A DNA stretch of 64,000 nucleotides from Fremontodendron californicum (GCA_030761205.1 JAULJL010000028.1:16047001-16111000); one strand, 5' to 3'; counted from the first letter of the stretch, positions 46,054 to 58,801 are shown. The notes: generated from the sequence alone by a model not told the origin. A program made the numbers and translations.

Positions 46054-47890
46054 TGCACTAAAAAGATCAATTGTAAGTATAATGATTAGCAAGGGTCGAG
46101 TCCTCAGGGATTGGGTTTTAATCTATGAGTTATTAGTTTATAACTTACGTTCAAAGAAAACAATAAAAGAAAAGGGGTTTTTGAAGCCAGATTTAAACTA
46201 AAGTAAATAATAAGAATAAGATGCAAGGCGGTATAACCAGCCAATAAAAATATATATACTAAATTAGGCGGTATAACCAGCCAATAAAAATATATATACT
46301 TAATTAGGCGGTATAACCAACCAATAAAAATAAAACAAAGTTAATATACAAATTAGGCGGTATAACCAGCCAATAAAAATAAATATACTTTTAAAAATAA
46401 ACAAACTAGAAAAGTAAGAAAACAAGTAAGTAAGAAGAATCAAATATGAAAAATATGGTTAAGGTTTCATTCTCCACCACTAGACATCATTAAGAATCAA
46501 TTTCAGATCTATCAATATCAACCAACTATCAAAGTTAACAACCGTAGATAACAACAAGCTCTGTTATCCCAATCTTTCCTTAGTTTGTCGTTAAATAGAA
46601 CAAGCTCTCTATTTAATCTCTAACCATTAAACAACCTAGAATAAGCTCTCTAAATTCAATTTAATGGCAGCTTTATGATGAGAAAGATAGGTTGATCTAA
46701 GCAACAAACACATAAGCTCGGATTGTTCAACTTAGGTTATGTTCCACTTTGCAATTATTGAAAACTTGACCATAATCATTAATCACAAATTGCCACTTAT
46801 GAATAGGAAATCAAGACAATTACACGGATCAAGACTCCTAAACTAGCAATAGATAATTATCAAGATCTATCTAGTTGTACACCTAAATAAATCAAGACAA
46901 CATCATGAACAATTCTTGTAGAAGAACATAAGCAACTTTGATAGAAAATTAATGATAGATAGAATCTGAAAATCAATCACAAAACATGTCTAGGGCTTTG
47001 AAATCACCCTTAACCAAATAGAAGTTTAGCCTAGCATAGGCATTGTAAACATAAACATAAAATTAAAGAGAATCTAAGAAGGAAATAAAAGAAAGAAAGA
47101 AGAAGAAAAAAATAAAGAAAAAGAAAACTAGAGAAAAGAAAGAAGAAGAAAACTTAGAGAATTTTATTACAATGGCTAATAACCTACCAATGTACAATGT
47201 CTCATACAATCATCCAAGGCCCTCTATTTATACACATTTTGGAGGACTAAATGACAAGAGACAAGCTTTACAAATTTCAAAGGTAGGTATAATAGGTGGG
47301 TGAATTTTTCTAACAATTTTCGTCATATTGTATGACAATTTTGATCAGCCAACTTGATGGTCGATTTTGTCAATATTGGAAGCTTGATCTGATCACATGA
47401 TCTTCTAGAAAAATGTTTCCCTATCAGTTAGTGATCCATAGCCGTTGGAATCAGCTCATTTGCTGATGTGGATCAGAAGATATGGGCAAAATACCAAAAC
47501 AGGTCAGCACAGACGTCATTGCACATCAGCCAACTTGATGGTCGATTTCGCTAGGGAAAACGACTCCGTTTCAAGAAGTGTAAAACATGAAAAAGTTAGA
47601 TATGCCTCTTAACTTTGCACGGTTAAAATTTCAGAATTATTGCTTCAGTGAAACTCCAGATATAGCTGATATGGCAAAAGGTGTCGGAACTGGAACTGAA
47701 CTGAATTTGCCCTTAATTGTTGATTTAACCTAGTAATCTGAAATCACTCAAAGAAACTCGTAAAAAAACACCAAATTACATAAAAATATAAAAGATCATA
47801 AACACAATTATACTAAGCAATAATAACTCGTATTTGACACAAAACAATAATAAAACATAACTAAAAACTATATAATTATACGAGTTATCA
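46054..47890 (-). repeat. 3' LTR of the gene-carrying retrotransposon
   Basis: 1837 bp. It contains four copies of a module with GGCGGTATAACCAGCCAATA (46228-46380), whereas the 5' LTR has three, which explains the 42-bp length difference. The outer end TGCACTAAAAAG differs by a small indel from TGATAAAAAG of the other LTR. Confidence 0.9.
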
Positions 47891-48889
47891 CACCCCCACA
47901 CTTAGATTGTTGCTAGTCCTCGAGCAAAAACAAATAAAAATAAAATAAGAAAATCTGATCTAATCCACTTTCGTAGGAAATCACGGTGGCACTTAGCATG
48001 TGACACAAGCCTTTAAACCCCTAGGTGTCCCTAGTGGACGAGTTTAGTCTCGTGGGGGTTTACTAGAACGATACCCACAAACATTGAAAAACTAAAATAT
48101 AAATAAACTACATATACTAAAAATATTTACTCCTAATCCTTTCAATACACATTAGAGACAATCTTTGAACAAGTCTTATAAACTAATTGTAGACACCTAA
48201 TTTTGTCCGGACCACTAAACAGGTATGTTTTCTTCCCATATTGATGTTCCCAAGTGTAAAAAGACTGTTTTCATCCTGCAGGTGGTACTCCGAGACTTAG
48301 TTTAAGAGGGCGAGCACAAAAAGTCAAACTTGAAAAAAAGTCAACCCCAAAAAAAGTCAACCCCGAAAAAGTCAACCCCAGAAAGTCAACTACTAAAAAA
48401 GTCAACCCACTTTCAAAATCAAGATTTTAAGTTCAATTGAAAAATGGAAAAAGAATTTTGATAATCCGAGGTCTACATTGAAAGATATGGAGTTCGGAAG
48501 TTGGGATTTGGAGATTCAGTAGAAAAGAAACCCTAATCCGAGAAATTTGGGGAAAAGTGCTTAAACGATCAAACTGGTCGGAATTGAAGGTTCCAAATGA
48601 AAGATAAGCACTGACTACGGGTAATGGAGAAGTCACTTGCAAGAAAAACCGAAAGAAAAGTCAATCCGGGAGAAAACCGAGAATTAGGGTTTTTAGTGGA
48701 TTTCGGTGAAATCGGGAATAATCACAGAAATGGCCCGACTTGTTAAGACCAAAGCCCCCAATGGATGAAGAATGGTTAAAAAGGATGGCCCAAGGCTCAG
48801 ATTGAAGAAAATCTGAAAATCGGATTTGTTTTGAGCAAAACCGGGTTTCGGAGGTAAAAGGGCAAAATTGGAAAAATTTGGGAAAAATA

Positions 48890-49530
48890 GCAAATGGACT
48901 CCGAAAATTATGGAAAATTTGTCAATCTCATTCTTAAATCATTTGAAGGAGATTGGCGAAAGAAAATCTTGATTCCGAGTTCGTTTGCAAAATGGCCAAA
49001 TCCCGGGCTTCTTATGCAGTAATTCAAAAAGGAAAATCCCGGAAAAATAGCAAATGGACTCCAAAAATTCTGAAATTTGGAAAATCTCATTTTTAAATTA
49101 TTTGGAAGAGATTGGCGAAAGAAAATCTTGATTCCGAGTTCGTTTGCAAAATGGCCAAATCCCGGGCCTCTTATGCAGTAATTCAAGCCGATAAATCCCG
49201 AAAAAAATACCAAATGAGCTCCAAAAATTATGAAAACTTCCAGATCACACTTTTTAATTATTTTGAAGAGATTGGTGAAGAAAAATCTTGATTTGGAGCT
49301 CGTTTAAAAAATGGTAAAATGTAGGGGCATAAAAGGGCATTTTTGGGAAGAAAAAATCCAAATAAATAGCAAACGGACTCGGATAATTTTGAAAACTTCC
49401 AGAACTCAATATTTTATTATTTTGGAAGTATTAAAAAAATAAAAATTGAATTTGGAGTCCATTTGATATTTACTTGCATCCGGGGGGCAAAATGGTCATT
49501 TCACCCAAGCAACCGAAAAGGGCTTTTTTT
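48890..49530 (+). repeat. Four tandem modules of about 160 bp in a solo LTR
   Basis: Each unit has GCAAATGGACTCC(A/G)AAAATT, then 'tttttaaattatttg', 'gaaaatcttgattc' and 'caaaatggccaaatcccggg'. Spacing is 160, 160 and 159 bp. The last unit is diverged. Confidence 0.85.
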
Positions 49531-51151
49531 TGGCCCTCCAAAAAATCAGAGTTGGGCTGGAAAAGAGATGTGCTGGCATACCCAAGCCCAAAGAAAGGAG
49601 GAAGCTTCTAATTTTTTTTTAATCAAGTGGTTAAAAATCAAGAGTTAGTTAACCATTCTCTTTGATCAAGCCATGGTGATTAAACCACATAGGTTAAGAA
49701 AGATGTCAACATTATTTTTGCATAGCTGTAATTTGAGAGGGCTGAGATGCTAATCTAAAGGTGGTAATTTCATGACTTTTCATCTTGAATTATTGGCCAT
49801 TTGATGGAAATTAGGTTACACAAAAATGACAACATCTTGGAGGCTATATAACCATGCATTAAGGCTAGCCTTAAGGAGGGAGGAGGCAGATTTTGGTTTC
49901 TTCTTTGCCATTTTGGCTGATTTCTCTTAGTTTTTCTTAGTTTTTATTTTCTTGGTTGAGAGCAAAAAAAGAAAAGTTTAGAAAAAAAGGAAAGTTTGAA
50001 GAGAAAAGCTTGAAATATTAGCTTCTTGAGGTTGCTCTTAAGCACCAACTCTTGCACTTTCATTTTCTATTCTTATTTTTTGCTCTTTTAATCTCTACTT
50101 GGTGAGTTTTCATTTTAAAATAATGTTTCTTGTTCTTCCTTCATTTCCTTTCTTAAGTATATTTTTTTTTACATTTTGTTTTTATAATAAACTCACCATG
50201 GCCAAATGGCCTACATTATTTATTTTAAGTTGTTGTTTTTGATTCATTTTACCATATTGTTTATGCTATTTTCTTTATTTTTGATGTTTTAAATATTATG
50301 TTATTTCATGTTCTTAAGTTATATTTAATTTGGTTGCTTTATTTGTTGCCATTTATGTCTTAGATATCATGTTTTTGCATTTTTAATTTTCTGTTTTCAT
50401 GTTGTTTAAATTTGAGCATGTTTTAGAGTTAGCATATTAAGTGTTTGTGAAAATGCTTGTGTGATTCTTTGCATGATTCTTGTTTTATATCTTAGTGAGC
50501 ATGTTTTAGATTTGGTATATTAGGTGTTTGTGAAAATGCTTGTGTGATTTTTGTGTTATGACTTAGTTTTTCATGCTAGTATGCCAAGTGTTTGAGAAAA
50601 TGCCATGCTTGTTGGAGCTTGAGGCCATTTGGCTACTCCATGTGTTTTGCATTGTGTGTTGCATTTTTGTCATGCTAGTTGTTAAGTTTTTGCATTTGCA
50701 TGATATTTGGTTGGATTTTTGAATTAAGCATGCCTTGTGTTTGTGAAAATGCCATGCATATCTTAGGTCTAGGTTGCATTTATTGCCATGCAAGTTCATG
50801 TTAGGTCTAGGCCATATTATTTATGTCATGCATTTTCCTTACATTTAGTTTTAAATCCATGCATTTCATGCATTATGTTTGCTGCATTATTTCATGCATT
50901 TCATGCTCATACCACTTGAATAATGACTTGAGCCAATTGATGGTTCAAAGTCATGCTCTCTTGAGCACACTTGTGGAAAATTAAGTTTGTCAAGTTGATT
51001 ATTCTACCTTTGTGATTTTTTTTTACTTAGCCATTTTTTATCTAACTTTCAAAAAGTCCTAGCTACTGCTTTCAAGTCATTTTATGAGTTTCAAATATTT
51101 TTACTTTGATTTTTAAATGATTTTATCAAAGACAAAAAAATGTGCTGGCAA

Positions 51152-51580
51152 AGCAGTTTTTTTCTCCTCCAAAAACTCGTACATCTCTGATTTTTCTGGG
51201 AATTCATCTTTGATCAGAAAATTAAGCCGATTTTTTATCGTGTAGTTTTACATGTCCAGAGTCTCCAGTAATGTTTTCAGAATTTTTGGAATTTTTAAAA
51301 ATAGGGTAAAAAATCGTGGATTAAAACTGGACAGTGGAGTCAGAATTGAATTTAAAGAAAAACAAAGCAGTTTTTTCTCCTCCAAAAACTCGTACATCTC
51401 TGATTTTTCTGGGAATTCATCTTTGATTCAAAAATTAAGTCGATTTTTTCTCGTGTAGTTTTACATGTCCTGAGTCTCCAGTATTTTTTTCAGAATTTTT
51501 GGAATTTTTAAAAATAGGATAAAAAATCATGGATTAAAACTGGTTAGTGGAGTCAGAATTGAATTTAAAGAAAAACCAAT
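51152..51580 (+). repeat. 214-bp tandem duplication in a solo LTR
   Basis: AGCAGTTTTTT(T)CTCC at 51152 and 51367 starts two nearly identical units containing 'gatttttctgggaattcat' and 'gattaaaactgg'. The related solo LTR at 58181 has one unit (about 61577-61790). Confidence 0.85.
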
Positions 51581-52783
51581 TTTCTGTTTTGGTTAACTTA
51601 CTTAGAGTGGGCTGATTAGGAGGGTTAGCTACTGACTTAGGGTAATTTCTAAGCCTTTTTAAACTCTAAAAATGGTTTTTCAAGTCCCGGGTTAAGGGTA
51701 GCCAAGTCCCGATTTTTTAAACTTAGGAAATTAGAGCCATTTTAAAAAATTTTAGCCCAGTTTTTATTTTCTTATTCAAGCTTCTCAAAATTGTTTTCAA
51801 ACAATCACAAAGTATTTTGGTTTTAGAATATTTAATTTGACATATTTTCCTAAGGTAGCCGGATATCTTGTTAGATATACGGATTTCCTTAATTAAAGGA
51901 AAAAATACATTTCATGCATTGCATTTTTATTTTCATGCACATTATATGATAGCATTATTTTATTCCATGTCATTTAAATTATATGCCATGCCATTCATAC
52001 TTGTCATGTCATTTAGGTTGTATTATATTATTTAGATTTTGCTATGTCCTTTTATTTATGTCATGCATATACATATTCATTTCTTTTAAATGTTTTCAAA
52101 AAAAGATAATGGTTTTCAATAAAAATAAAGATATTCCCGAGTTAAAATAATTCATGAGTTCTCTACCGGGTTTGCTGGAGGGAATATCATCAATTATCAT
52201 TAATAAAGGAATATCTTTCTTTCAAAAAAGAGAATGATTCGGAAAGCTTTCCAAAACTAATAAAAATTTCTATATTTTGCCACGTTTGTTGGGGAATATA
52301 GGAAAATTTTGAATTTATAAATTCCGGATCATTTTCAATAAAAAATGGAATTATTTTTAAATTGGGAATTAACTTGAAATACTAAGTTTAAAACCAACTT
52401 TTTACCGAGACTTGAGATAACACACGATTAATAAGGTACCGATTTATACGGGCGTTGTGGGGGTGCTAATCCTTCCCCACACGTAACCGACTCCCGAACC
52501 CGCTTCTTTGATTTCTCTGGTTTAAAACGCAGACTTGAAATTGGTTTTTAAAATGTTTTAATTAATTTTTAAAATATTTTATAAAACCGGTTTTAATAGG
52601 TGGCCGATCACACCTAGCTAAAAAAGATTGGTGGCGACTCCATGTCTTTTTTAAGGTCATTTTCAAAACCTTCATTTTTCTAGAGGAATTAAGTCGACTT
52701 TTCCTCGATTTTTTAATGTCACATCTAACGAATAATAAAGTCTTGCGATGAGACGTCGTTATTTTTTAGGTTGCGACACTAAT

Positions 52784-54240
52784 CAATAGCTTAAAGAATT
52801 TCACAAAAAATCATGCTTGAATGTAAATTGTTTGAGTTAAGCCAATATTAACATAACATATTTCAATCAAAATAGTGCATATTCAAACTTAATCTCAACT
52901 ACTCACATGGGATACTCTCATGATTTTCATTCTTTAAAGTAGTGGTAAAGTGTTTACACTCAATCAATCTCATGAAAACAGTTCTACCATATTCTTGCTT
53001 GTCCACATATTCTCCACTATTTAGATCATACAACTTCATGAATCAAGAGGTCTTTAATCAAGGTTGTAATGGGGCCAAGGGGTTTGTAATGTGATTGAAG
53101 AACAAAAGGATAAAGATATCACAAAGGTTCCAAAGAGTTCATAAAGTTTAGAGACATAATAAGATCATACAAAGAAACTTCTCAAAACTCTTTACAAGTA
53201 CATAGTCACCTAGGCCGGATATTCATGTTGGGCCTTTTCTTCATTCTAAACAACTTTGTAACATCTTTTTCTTTTTCCCCAAATTCAAGAGATGATTCAT
53301 ATTTTTTTTTTTACATAGGAATGTATTTGCCAGTATTCCATTTCTTTTTTTTTTCTCTTGACTTTTCTTTTCCTTCCCCCCCACACTTATTTCTTGTTTC
53401 TAACCCAAATTTTCAATAGATCTTCCTTGTCTTTGCAACTTGTCTCAAAACATGCTAATTCATCTTTGGAACAAAGGTAAGGATATAAGTATATTTAGGT
53501 TAGGGACAAGTTATGGTTACCAAAGAGATAGCTTATTCAATGTAGGCTCAAATTGGTTCACTAAGGGTGTGTTCTCTTGGAACATCAATAAGGGATGGCT
53601 GTTTGGCCTTGGCTAAAAATCCTAATGCCTCTATCATATTCATGTTGTCACATGCATCAATATAGTCTCAACAAGGTCTAAAGCAAGTTCTGGAGAATCA
53701 TGTAATCATAAGAGCACTCAAGAAATAAATTAGATTGATTTATATAATGCATCAATCATTATAGGTTCAAAAACTCACAAGGATGATTATACAAGTCAGA
53801 TTAAGTCTTAACATGCTTCTTTCTCAATCAACATATCATATTAACATTGGCTCATAAAAAGGTTGATATCAAGCTCAATTCTCATGAAAATCTTCTCACT
53901 AATAAATCTGTTTTAGACTTATGCAATTCATATCTCATCATAGTATTGAAAGTAACTAAAACACACTAAGTCTAAACATGCTTTTTTTTTTGAAGAAGAT
54001 TAAATCAAACTGACAAGGTATGTCTCAAGTCTCCCTTACTCAGACCTTGTTCAGAATGAATACTTCTAAATGTCTTAAAACACAACAATTTTTTTTTTTT
54101 TTTTTTTTTAAATTAGCAAAATATGTCCCTTACCCCCTACTAAAATATGACATTGTCCCCAATGTCAAATTTTAAAGGTAGAATTTAGGAGATATTACCT
54201 GCAGAGGTTGCTAACCACTTATTATAACTGAGACACAACA
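52784..54240 (-). other. Internal non-coding part of the gene-carrying retrotransposon
   Basis: Between the nested solo LTR and the LOG-like frame there is unique AT-rich DNA with poly-T runs (53298-53308, 53345-53357, 54089-54109). I find no gag or pol motif in six frames. Together with 47891-48182 it is the element's 3' internal part. Confidence 0.6.
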
Positions 54241-54259
54241 AGCAAAATGTTAGATAATG

Positions 54260-54946
54260 TCACAAAGACAAAGTGCAATCCACTCCTTGCTCGTCCATAT
54301 CTCTTTTTCTTTTTCCGAGCGTTTGCGAAACAACCGTAGCAGATAAACACTCATAAGCTTGGAGCTTTTTGAGTAAATCTTCAATGGTTGTAGCAGAAAT
54401 TATGGTTCTCCTTGCCTCTGAAAACATGAATCCATTTTCCACAGCATTATCTAAATATCAAAGCAAATTACTAAAATAACCATTAATATTAAGCAAACCA
54501 ATGGGTTTCTTATTTGTGACCAAAGATGACCAAGAAGCCACGCAAGCTATTTCTTCCAATGTACCCAGACCTCCTGGTAAAGCAATGAATGCATCGGCAG
54601 AATGGTACATGATTGTTATCCGTTCAGGGATACTCCAGACTTGTATTTCCTTACCCAAGGTAGGTCCACAAAAATCTGTGAATAGTTTTGGCACGATTCC
54701 TAGAACTGGACTTCCTCCGGCGTGTGCTGCTGTAGCGACTGCTCCCATTAAACCCGTACTACCACCTTCATAAATCAACTGGATCTTTTGTTGAGCAAGT
54801 ATTACTCCAACTCTTATGGCTTCATCAGCAAATATGTTATTTTTCCCTGGATAAGCACCTCCAAAGACACAAATTTTTTTAATGCGCTGGGACGAAGTAC
54901 TTTCATTTTTTTTTCTTTTCGAGTGCCTGAAAGAGAATGAGTACAT
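54260..54946 (-). pseudogene. LOG-like cytokinin riboside monophosphate phosphoribohydrolase, intronless, one nonsense codon
   Basis: LOG enzymes release active cytokinin base from its riboside 5'-monophosphate. This frame covers the whole family length (228 codons from ATG 54946 to the stop at 54260) without introns, whereas plant LOG genes have several. Visible: KICVFGGAYPGKN near the N terminus, YEGGSTGLMGAV (family YGGGSVGLMG; a Gly is Glu), HSADAFIALPGG with the signature PGGLGTLEE, and KPIGLLNINGYFSNLL. Then one in-frame TGA (54460-54458), after which the same frame continues YLDNAVENGF and ends as LOG proteins do (LLKKLQAYE). It lies inside an LTR retrotransposon and reads in its direction, so capture from a spliced mRNA is likely. 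Altered P-loop-like Gly and the nonsense codon suggest no normal LOG activity, though a 162-residue product containing the signature is possible. Confidence 0.8.
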
Positions 54947-55273
54947 GGTGTAATATATAGAGGACTGAGTAGTGAATCAGACAAGAGTAATAATGTCGCC
55001 GAAAGTGTATTTGACCTGTCAGAAGAAAATGTTAACCTACCTAACAAAAGATTTTTGCGTGATTTCAGGAAGAAAATCAAAAAGAGAAGAAAAATCAACC
55101 GTAAAAGACCAATAAAAAAAATGAGAATAATTACACAAATCGAACAACACGTAAATTAAACCGAAATGAAGTTATTGCAAATCAAACCAAAAGCTGAGAA
55201 GTTATTTATTGTAGTTGTGATTGTGGCTCACATCTTCTTCTGGTTTTACGTCCAGAAACGGCTTAAACGCCTT

Positions 55274-55810
55274 CTATGAGTCGAGGATATGCTTCCCATC
55301 CAGTTTTCTTAAAAGCTGGCAAACAGGGTCTTTTAACATCAGATTCCAAAGATGTTGCCATTCCCTTTGGAATTGCGGCCATAAATCAAGAATTTCTCTT
55401 TGTACGTCTCCACTAGGATGCGTCTCAAGAGAAAGTTGGATATTACCTAAATTCTCCTTACTCAGTCCATTCTTACTGAATTTAATTTTATCATCTCGAT
55501 TAGAGGACGGAATCCCAATAGAACGACATTTACCGTTACACGTCCATCGTGCACATTTGTGGCAATTTGAACTCATGCGCTTTGCTCGTCGCTTCTTTGC
55601 AAAAGTGCTTCTACCTGTACCTGGTAAATGCAAAACAGGAAGATATTCATCTTCACGTACCTTGGCTTCAATTATCCAACGTATGTCTTCAGGAATCCCT
55701 TTGTGCATAAGCATTCTTAATCTTTCAAATCGAACTTGGTAAAGCTTCAGTAAAATATTTCGAGGAAAAGGAGGAAATCGTTTCTGCAATCGTGTGAGAA
55801 TATCATCCAT
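55274..55810 (-). CDS. Unidentified Cys-bearing protein inside the retrotransposon
   Basis: An uninterrupted frame of 178 codons, or 194 if read from an upstream ATG at 55856. I choose MDDILTRLQKRFPPFP at 55810, because the bases just before it read TTTTTCTTTTCAG followed by G, like a splice acceptor. The N-terminal part is helical and basic. The centre, about residues 75-95, is rich in Lys/Arg and contains NCHKCARWTCNGKC (CX2CX4CX3C), a possible metal site but not the CX2CX4HX4C knuckle of Gag. The C-terminal part has LWPQFQREWQHLW. I do not recognise the family. It lies 410 bp from the 5' LTR, where gag would be, and 327 bp upstream of the LOG-like frame, in the same direction. It could be a captured host exon or an element-specific protein. 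Confidence 0.55.
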   Translation of the reverse strand: MDDILTRLQKRFPPFPRNILLKLYQVRFERLRMLMHKGIPEDIRWIIEAKVREDEYLPVLHLPGTGRSTFAKKRRAKRMSSNCHKCARWTCNGKCRSIGIPSSNRDDKIKFSKNGLSKENLGNIQLSLETHPSGDVQREILDLWPQFQREWQHLWNLMLKDPVCQLLRKLDGKHILDS

Positions 55811-56220
55811 CCTGAAAAGAAAAATGAAAGAGAAATTGAAAGAGAAATTTATATACAATATCAGTTTTGTGGGTAGCTGATGGAACTGACTTAAATAATT
55901 ACGGAGTACCGTTATCCGCCATTTAACCGGGGTTAAAAAAATTATATTTACATCTAGTTATTTTCAAAACAAGGATCAAAAAGAAAAACAACATATAAAG
56001 ACTCAAAAACAAAACACTCTAAATAAAATCCTAAATTCTTCCCCCCACACATAATTCTTACATTGTCATTAATGTAATGCTATTAATCCCAAATGAAAGA
56101 ATCATGTGTAAGTGAAAAGAACTAATAAACAAAATAAACTTATGCAGCCTAAATGAACTTAGAAACACTAAACACAATTAGCAAAGAAACATAAGAAAAA
56201 GATAAATCTCATGAAAACAA

Positions 56221-58015
56221 TGATAAAAAGATCAATTGTAAGTATAATGATTAGCAAGGGTCGAGTCCTCAGGGATTGGGTTTTAATCTATGAGTTATTA
56301 GTTTATAACTTACGTTCAAAGAAAACAATAAAAGAAAAGGGGTTTTTGAAGCCAGATTTAAACTAAAGTAAATAATAAGAATAAGATGCAAGGCGGTATA
56401 ACCAGCCAATAAAAATATATATACTCAATTAGGCGGTATAACCATCCAATAAAAATAAAACAAAGTTAATATACAAATTAGGCGGTATAACCAGCCAATA
56501 AAAATAAATATACTTTTAAAAATAAACAAACTAGAAAAGTAAGAAAACAAGTAAGTAAGAAGAATCAAATATGAAAAATATGGTTAAGGTTTCATTCTCC
56601 ACCACTAGACATCATTAAGAATCAATTTCAGATCTATCAATATCAACCAACTATCAAAGTTAACAACCGTAGATAACAACAAGCTCTGTTATCCCAATCT
56701 TTCCTTAGTTTGTCGTTAAATAGAACAAGCTCTCTATTTAATCTCTAACCATTAAACAACCTAGAATAAGCTCTCTAAATTCAATTTAATGGCAGCTTTA
56801 TGATGAGAAAGATAGGTTGATCTAAGCAACAAACACATAAGCTCGGATTGTTCAACTTAGGTTATGTTCCACTTTGCAATTATTGAAAACTTGACCATAA
56901 TCATTAATCACAAATTGCCACTTATGAATAGGAAATCAAGACAATTACACGGATCAAGACTCCTAAACTAGCAATAGATAATTATCAAGATCTATCTAGT
57001 TGTACACCTAAATAAATCAAGACAACATCATGAACAATTCTTGTAGAAGAACATAAGCAACTTTGATAGAAAATTAATGATAGATAGAATCTGAAAATCA
57101 ATCACAAAACATGTCTAGGGCTTTGAAATCACCCTTAACCAAATAGAAGTTTAGCCTAGCATAGGCATTGTAAACATAAACATAAAATTAAAGAGAATCT
57201 AAGAAGGAAATAAAAGAAAGAAAGAAGAAGAAGAAAATAAAGAAAAAGAAAACTAGAGAAAAGAAAGAAGAAGAAAACTTAGAGAATTTTATTACAATGG
57301 CTAATATCCTACCAATGTACAATGTCTCATACAATCATCCAAGGCCCTCTATTTATACACATTTTGGAGGACTAAATGACAAGAGACAAGCTTTACAAAT
57401 TTCAAAGGTAGGTATAATAGGTGGGTGAATTTTTCTAACAATTTTCGTCATATTGTATGACAATTTTGATCAGCCAACTTGATGGTCGATTTTGTCAATA
57501 TTGGAAGCTTGATCTGATCACATGATCTTCTAGAAAAATGTTCCCCTATCAGTTAGTGATCCATAGCCGTTGGAATCAGCTCATTTTCTGATGTGGATCA
57601 GAAGATATGGGCAAAATACCAAAACAGGTCAGCACAGACGTCATTGCACATCAGCCAACTTGATGGTCGATTTCGCTAGGGAAAACGACTCCGTTTCAAG
57701 AAGTGTAAAACATGAAAAAGTTAGATATGCCTCTTAACTTTGCACGGTTAAAATTTCAGCCTTATTGCTTCAGTGAAACTCCAGATATAGCTGATATGGC
57801 AAAAGGTGTCGGAACTGGAACTGAACTGAATTTGCCCTTAATTGTTGATTTAACCTAGTAATCTGAAATCACTCAAAGAAACTCGTAAAAAAACACCAAA
57901 TTACATAAAAATATAAAAGATCATAAACACAATTAGACTAAGCAATAATAACTCGTATTTGACACAAAACAATAATAAAACATAACTAAAAACTATATAA
58001 TTATACGAGTTATCA
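56221..58015 (-). repeat. 5' LTR of the gene-carrying retrotransposon
   Basis: 1795 bp, with three GGCGGTATAACC modules (56393-56510). About seven or eight scattered base differences from the 3' LTR are visible, for example near 57227, 57307, 57542, 57585, 57760 and 57935. Adjacent 56200-56220 shows no match to common tRNA primer sites. Confidence 0.9.
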
Positions 58016-58180
58016 TAACCTCATTATCTCAAATATATAGAACAGAAATGTTCAATAACACAATTACACAACAAAAGTTCTTGGAATATATTCTCTATAT
58101 TTAACCACATTGTCTCAATAACACAATTACTATCAGCAGAAGCACAATTATTATCTCAATAACACAATTACTATCAACGC
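58016..58180 (-). other. CACTA 5' segment between two insertions
   Basis: 165 bp, containing three copies of 'caataacacaattac'. It starts with the retrotransposon's target copy TAACCT and ends with the solo LTR's AACGC. Confidence 0.65.
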
Positions 58181-58801
58181 TGTAGACACTTAATTTTGTC
58201 CGGACCACTAAAACAGGTATATTTTCATCCTAAATTGATGTTTCAGAATGTAAAAAAACCTTTTTCATCCTGCAGGTGGTACCCCGAGACTTAGTTTAAG
58301 AGGGCGAGCATAAAAAGTCAAACTCAAAAAAAGTCAACGTCAAAAAAGTCAACCCCAGAAAGTCAACTATTGAAAAAGTCAACCTACTTTCAAAATCAAT
58401 ATTTTAAGTTCAATTGAAAAATGGCGAAAGAATTTTGATAATCCGAGGTCTACATTGAAAGATATGGAGTTCGGAAATTGGGATTTGGAGATTCAGTAGA
58501 AAGAAAACCCTAATCCGAGAAATTTGGGGAAAAGTGCTTAAACAATCGAATTGGTCAAAATTGAAGGTTCCAAATGAAAGATAAGCACTGAATACGGGTA
58601 ATGGAGAAGCCACTTGAAAGAAAAACCGAAAGAAAAGTCAATCCGGGAGAAAATTGAGAATTAGGGTTTTTTTGGTGGATTTCGGTGAAATCAGGAAGAA
58701 TCACAGAAATGGCTCGAATTGGTAAGACCAAAGCCCCCAATGGATGAGCAAAATCGGGTTTCGGAGGCAAAATGGCAAAATTGGAAAATTTGGGAAAAAT
58801 A

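Larger units (their letters stand above)
48188..52778 (+). mobile_element. Giant solo LTR, Tat/Ogre-like, 4591 bp
   Basis: It starts TGTAGACACC, ends GGTTGCGACA, and is flanked by a perfect 5-bp duplication CTAAT (48183-48187, 52779-52783). There is no primer site, coding region or second LTR, so it is a solo LTR left by recombination. It holds four head-to-tail modules of about 160 bp (starting at about 48890, 49050, 49210, 49369), a 214-bp tandem duplication (51152 and 51367), 'catgcattt'-rich DNA, and the conserved 3' block GGGGGTGCTAATCC ... GGTGGCGACTCC. Assignment to Tat/Ogre is from that block and the LTR length. Short open frames over the 160-bp modules are not genes. Confidence 0.85.
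46054..58015 (-). mobile_element. Non-autonomous LTR retrotransposon carrying two foreign-looking genes
   Basis: LTRs are at 46054-47890 and 56221-58015, about 99.5% identical by eye apart from one extra tandem unit. A 6-bp target duplication TAACCT lies at 46048-46053 and 58016-58021. The element reads on the minus strand: LTRs start TGATAACTCG, and the purine tract AGTGTGGGGGTG (inverse of 47891-47902) abuts the 3' LTR at 47890. No usual primer site follows the 5' LTR at 56220. Without the nested solo LTR the internal region is about 3.7 kb. It has no recognisable gag, protease, reverse transcriptase or integrase, but has a LOG-like frame and an unknown Cys-bearing frame, both in the element's orientation. 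Inserted in the CACTA 5' region. High LTR identity means recent movement, so enzymes came from another element. Confidence 0.88.

Noticed and set aside
55221..55742. 173-codon plus-strand frame opposite the unknown retroelement gene
   Set aside because: It is antisense to the frame with a plausible start, Cys motif and element orientation; its translation has no recognisable domain.
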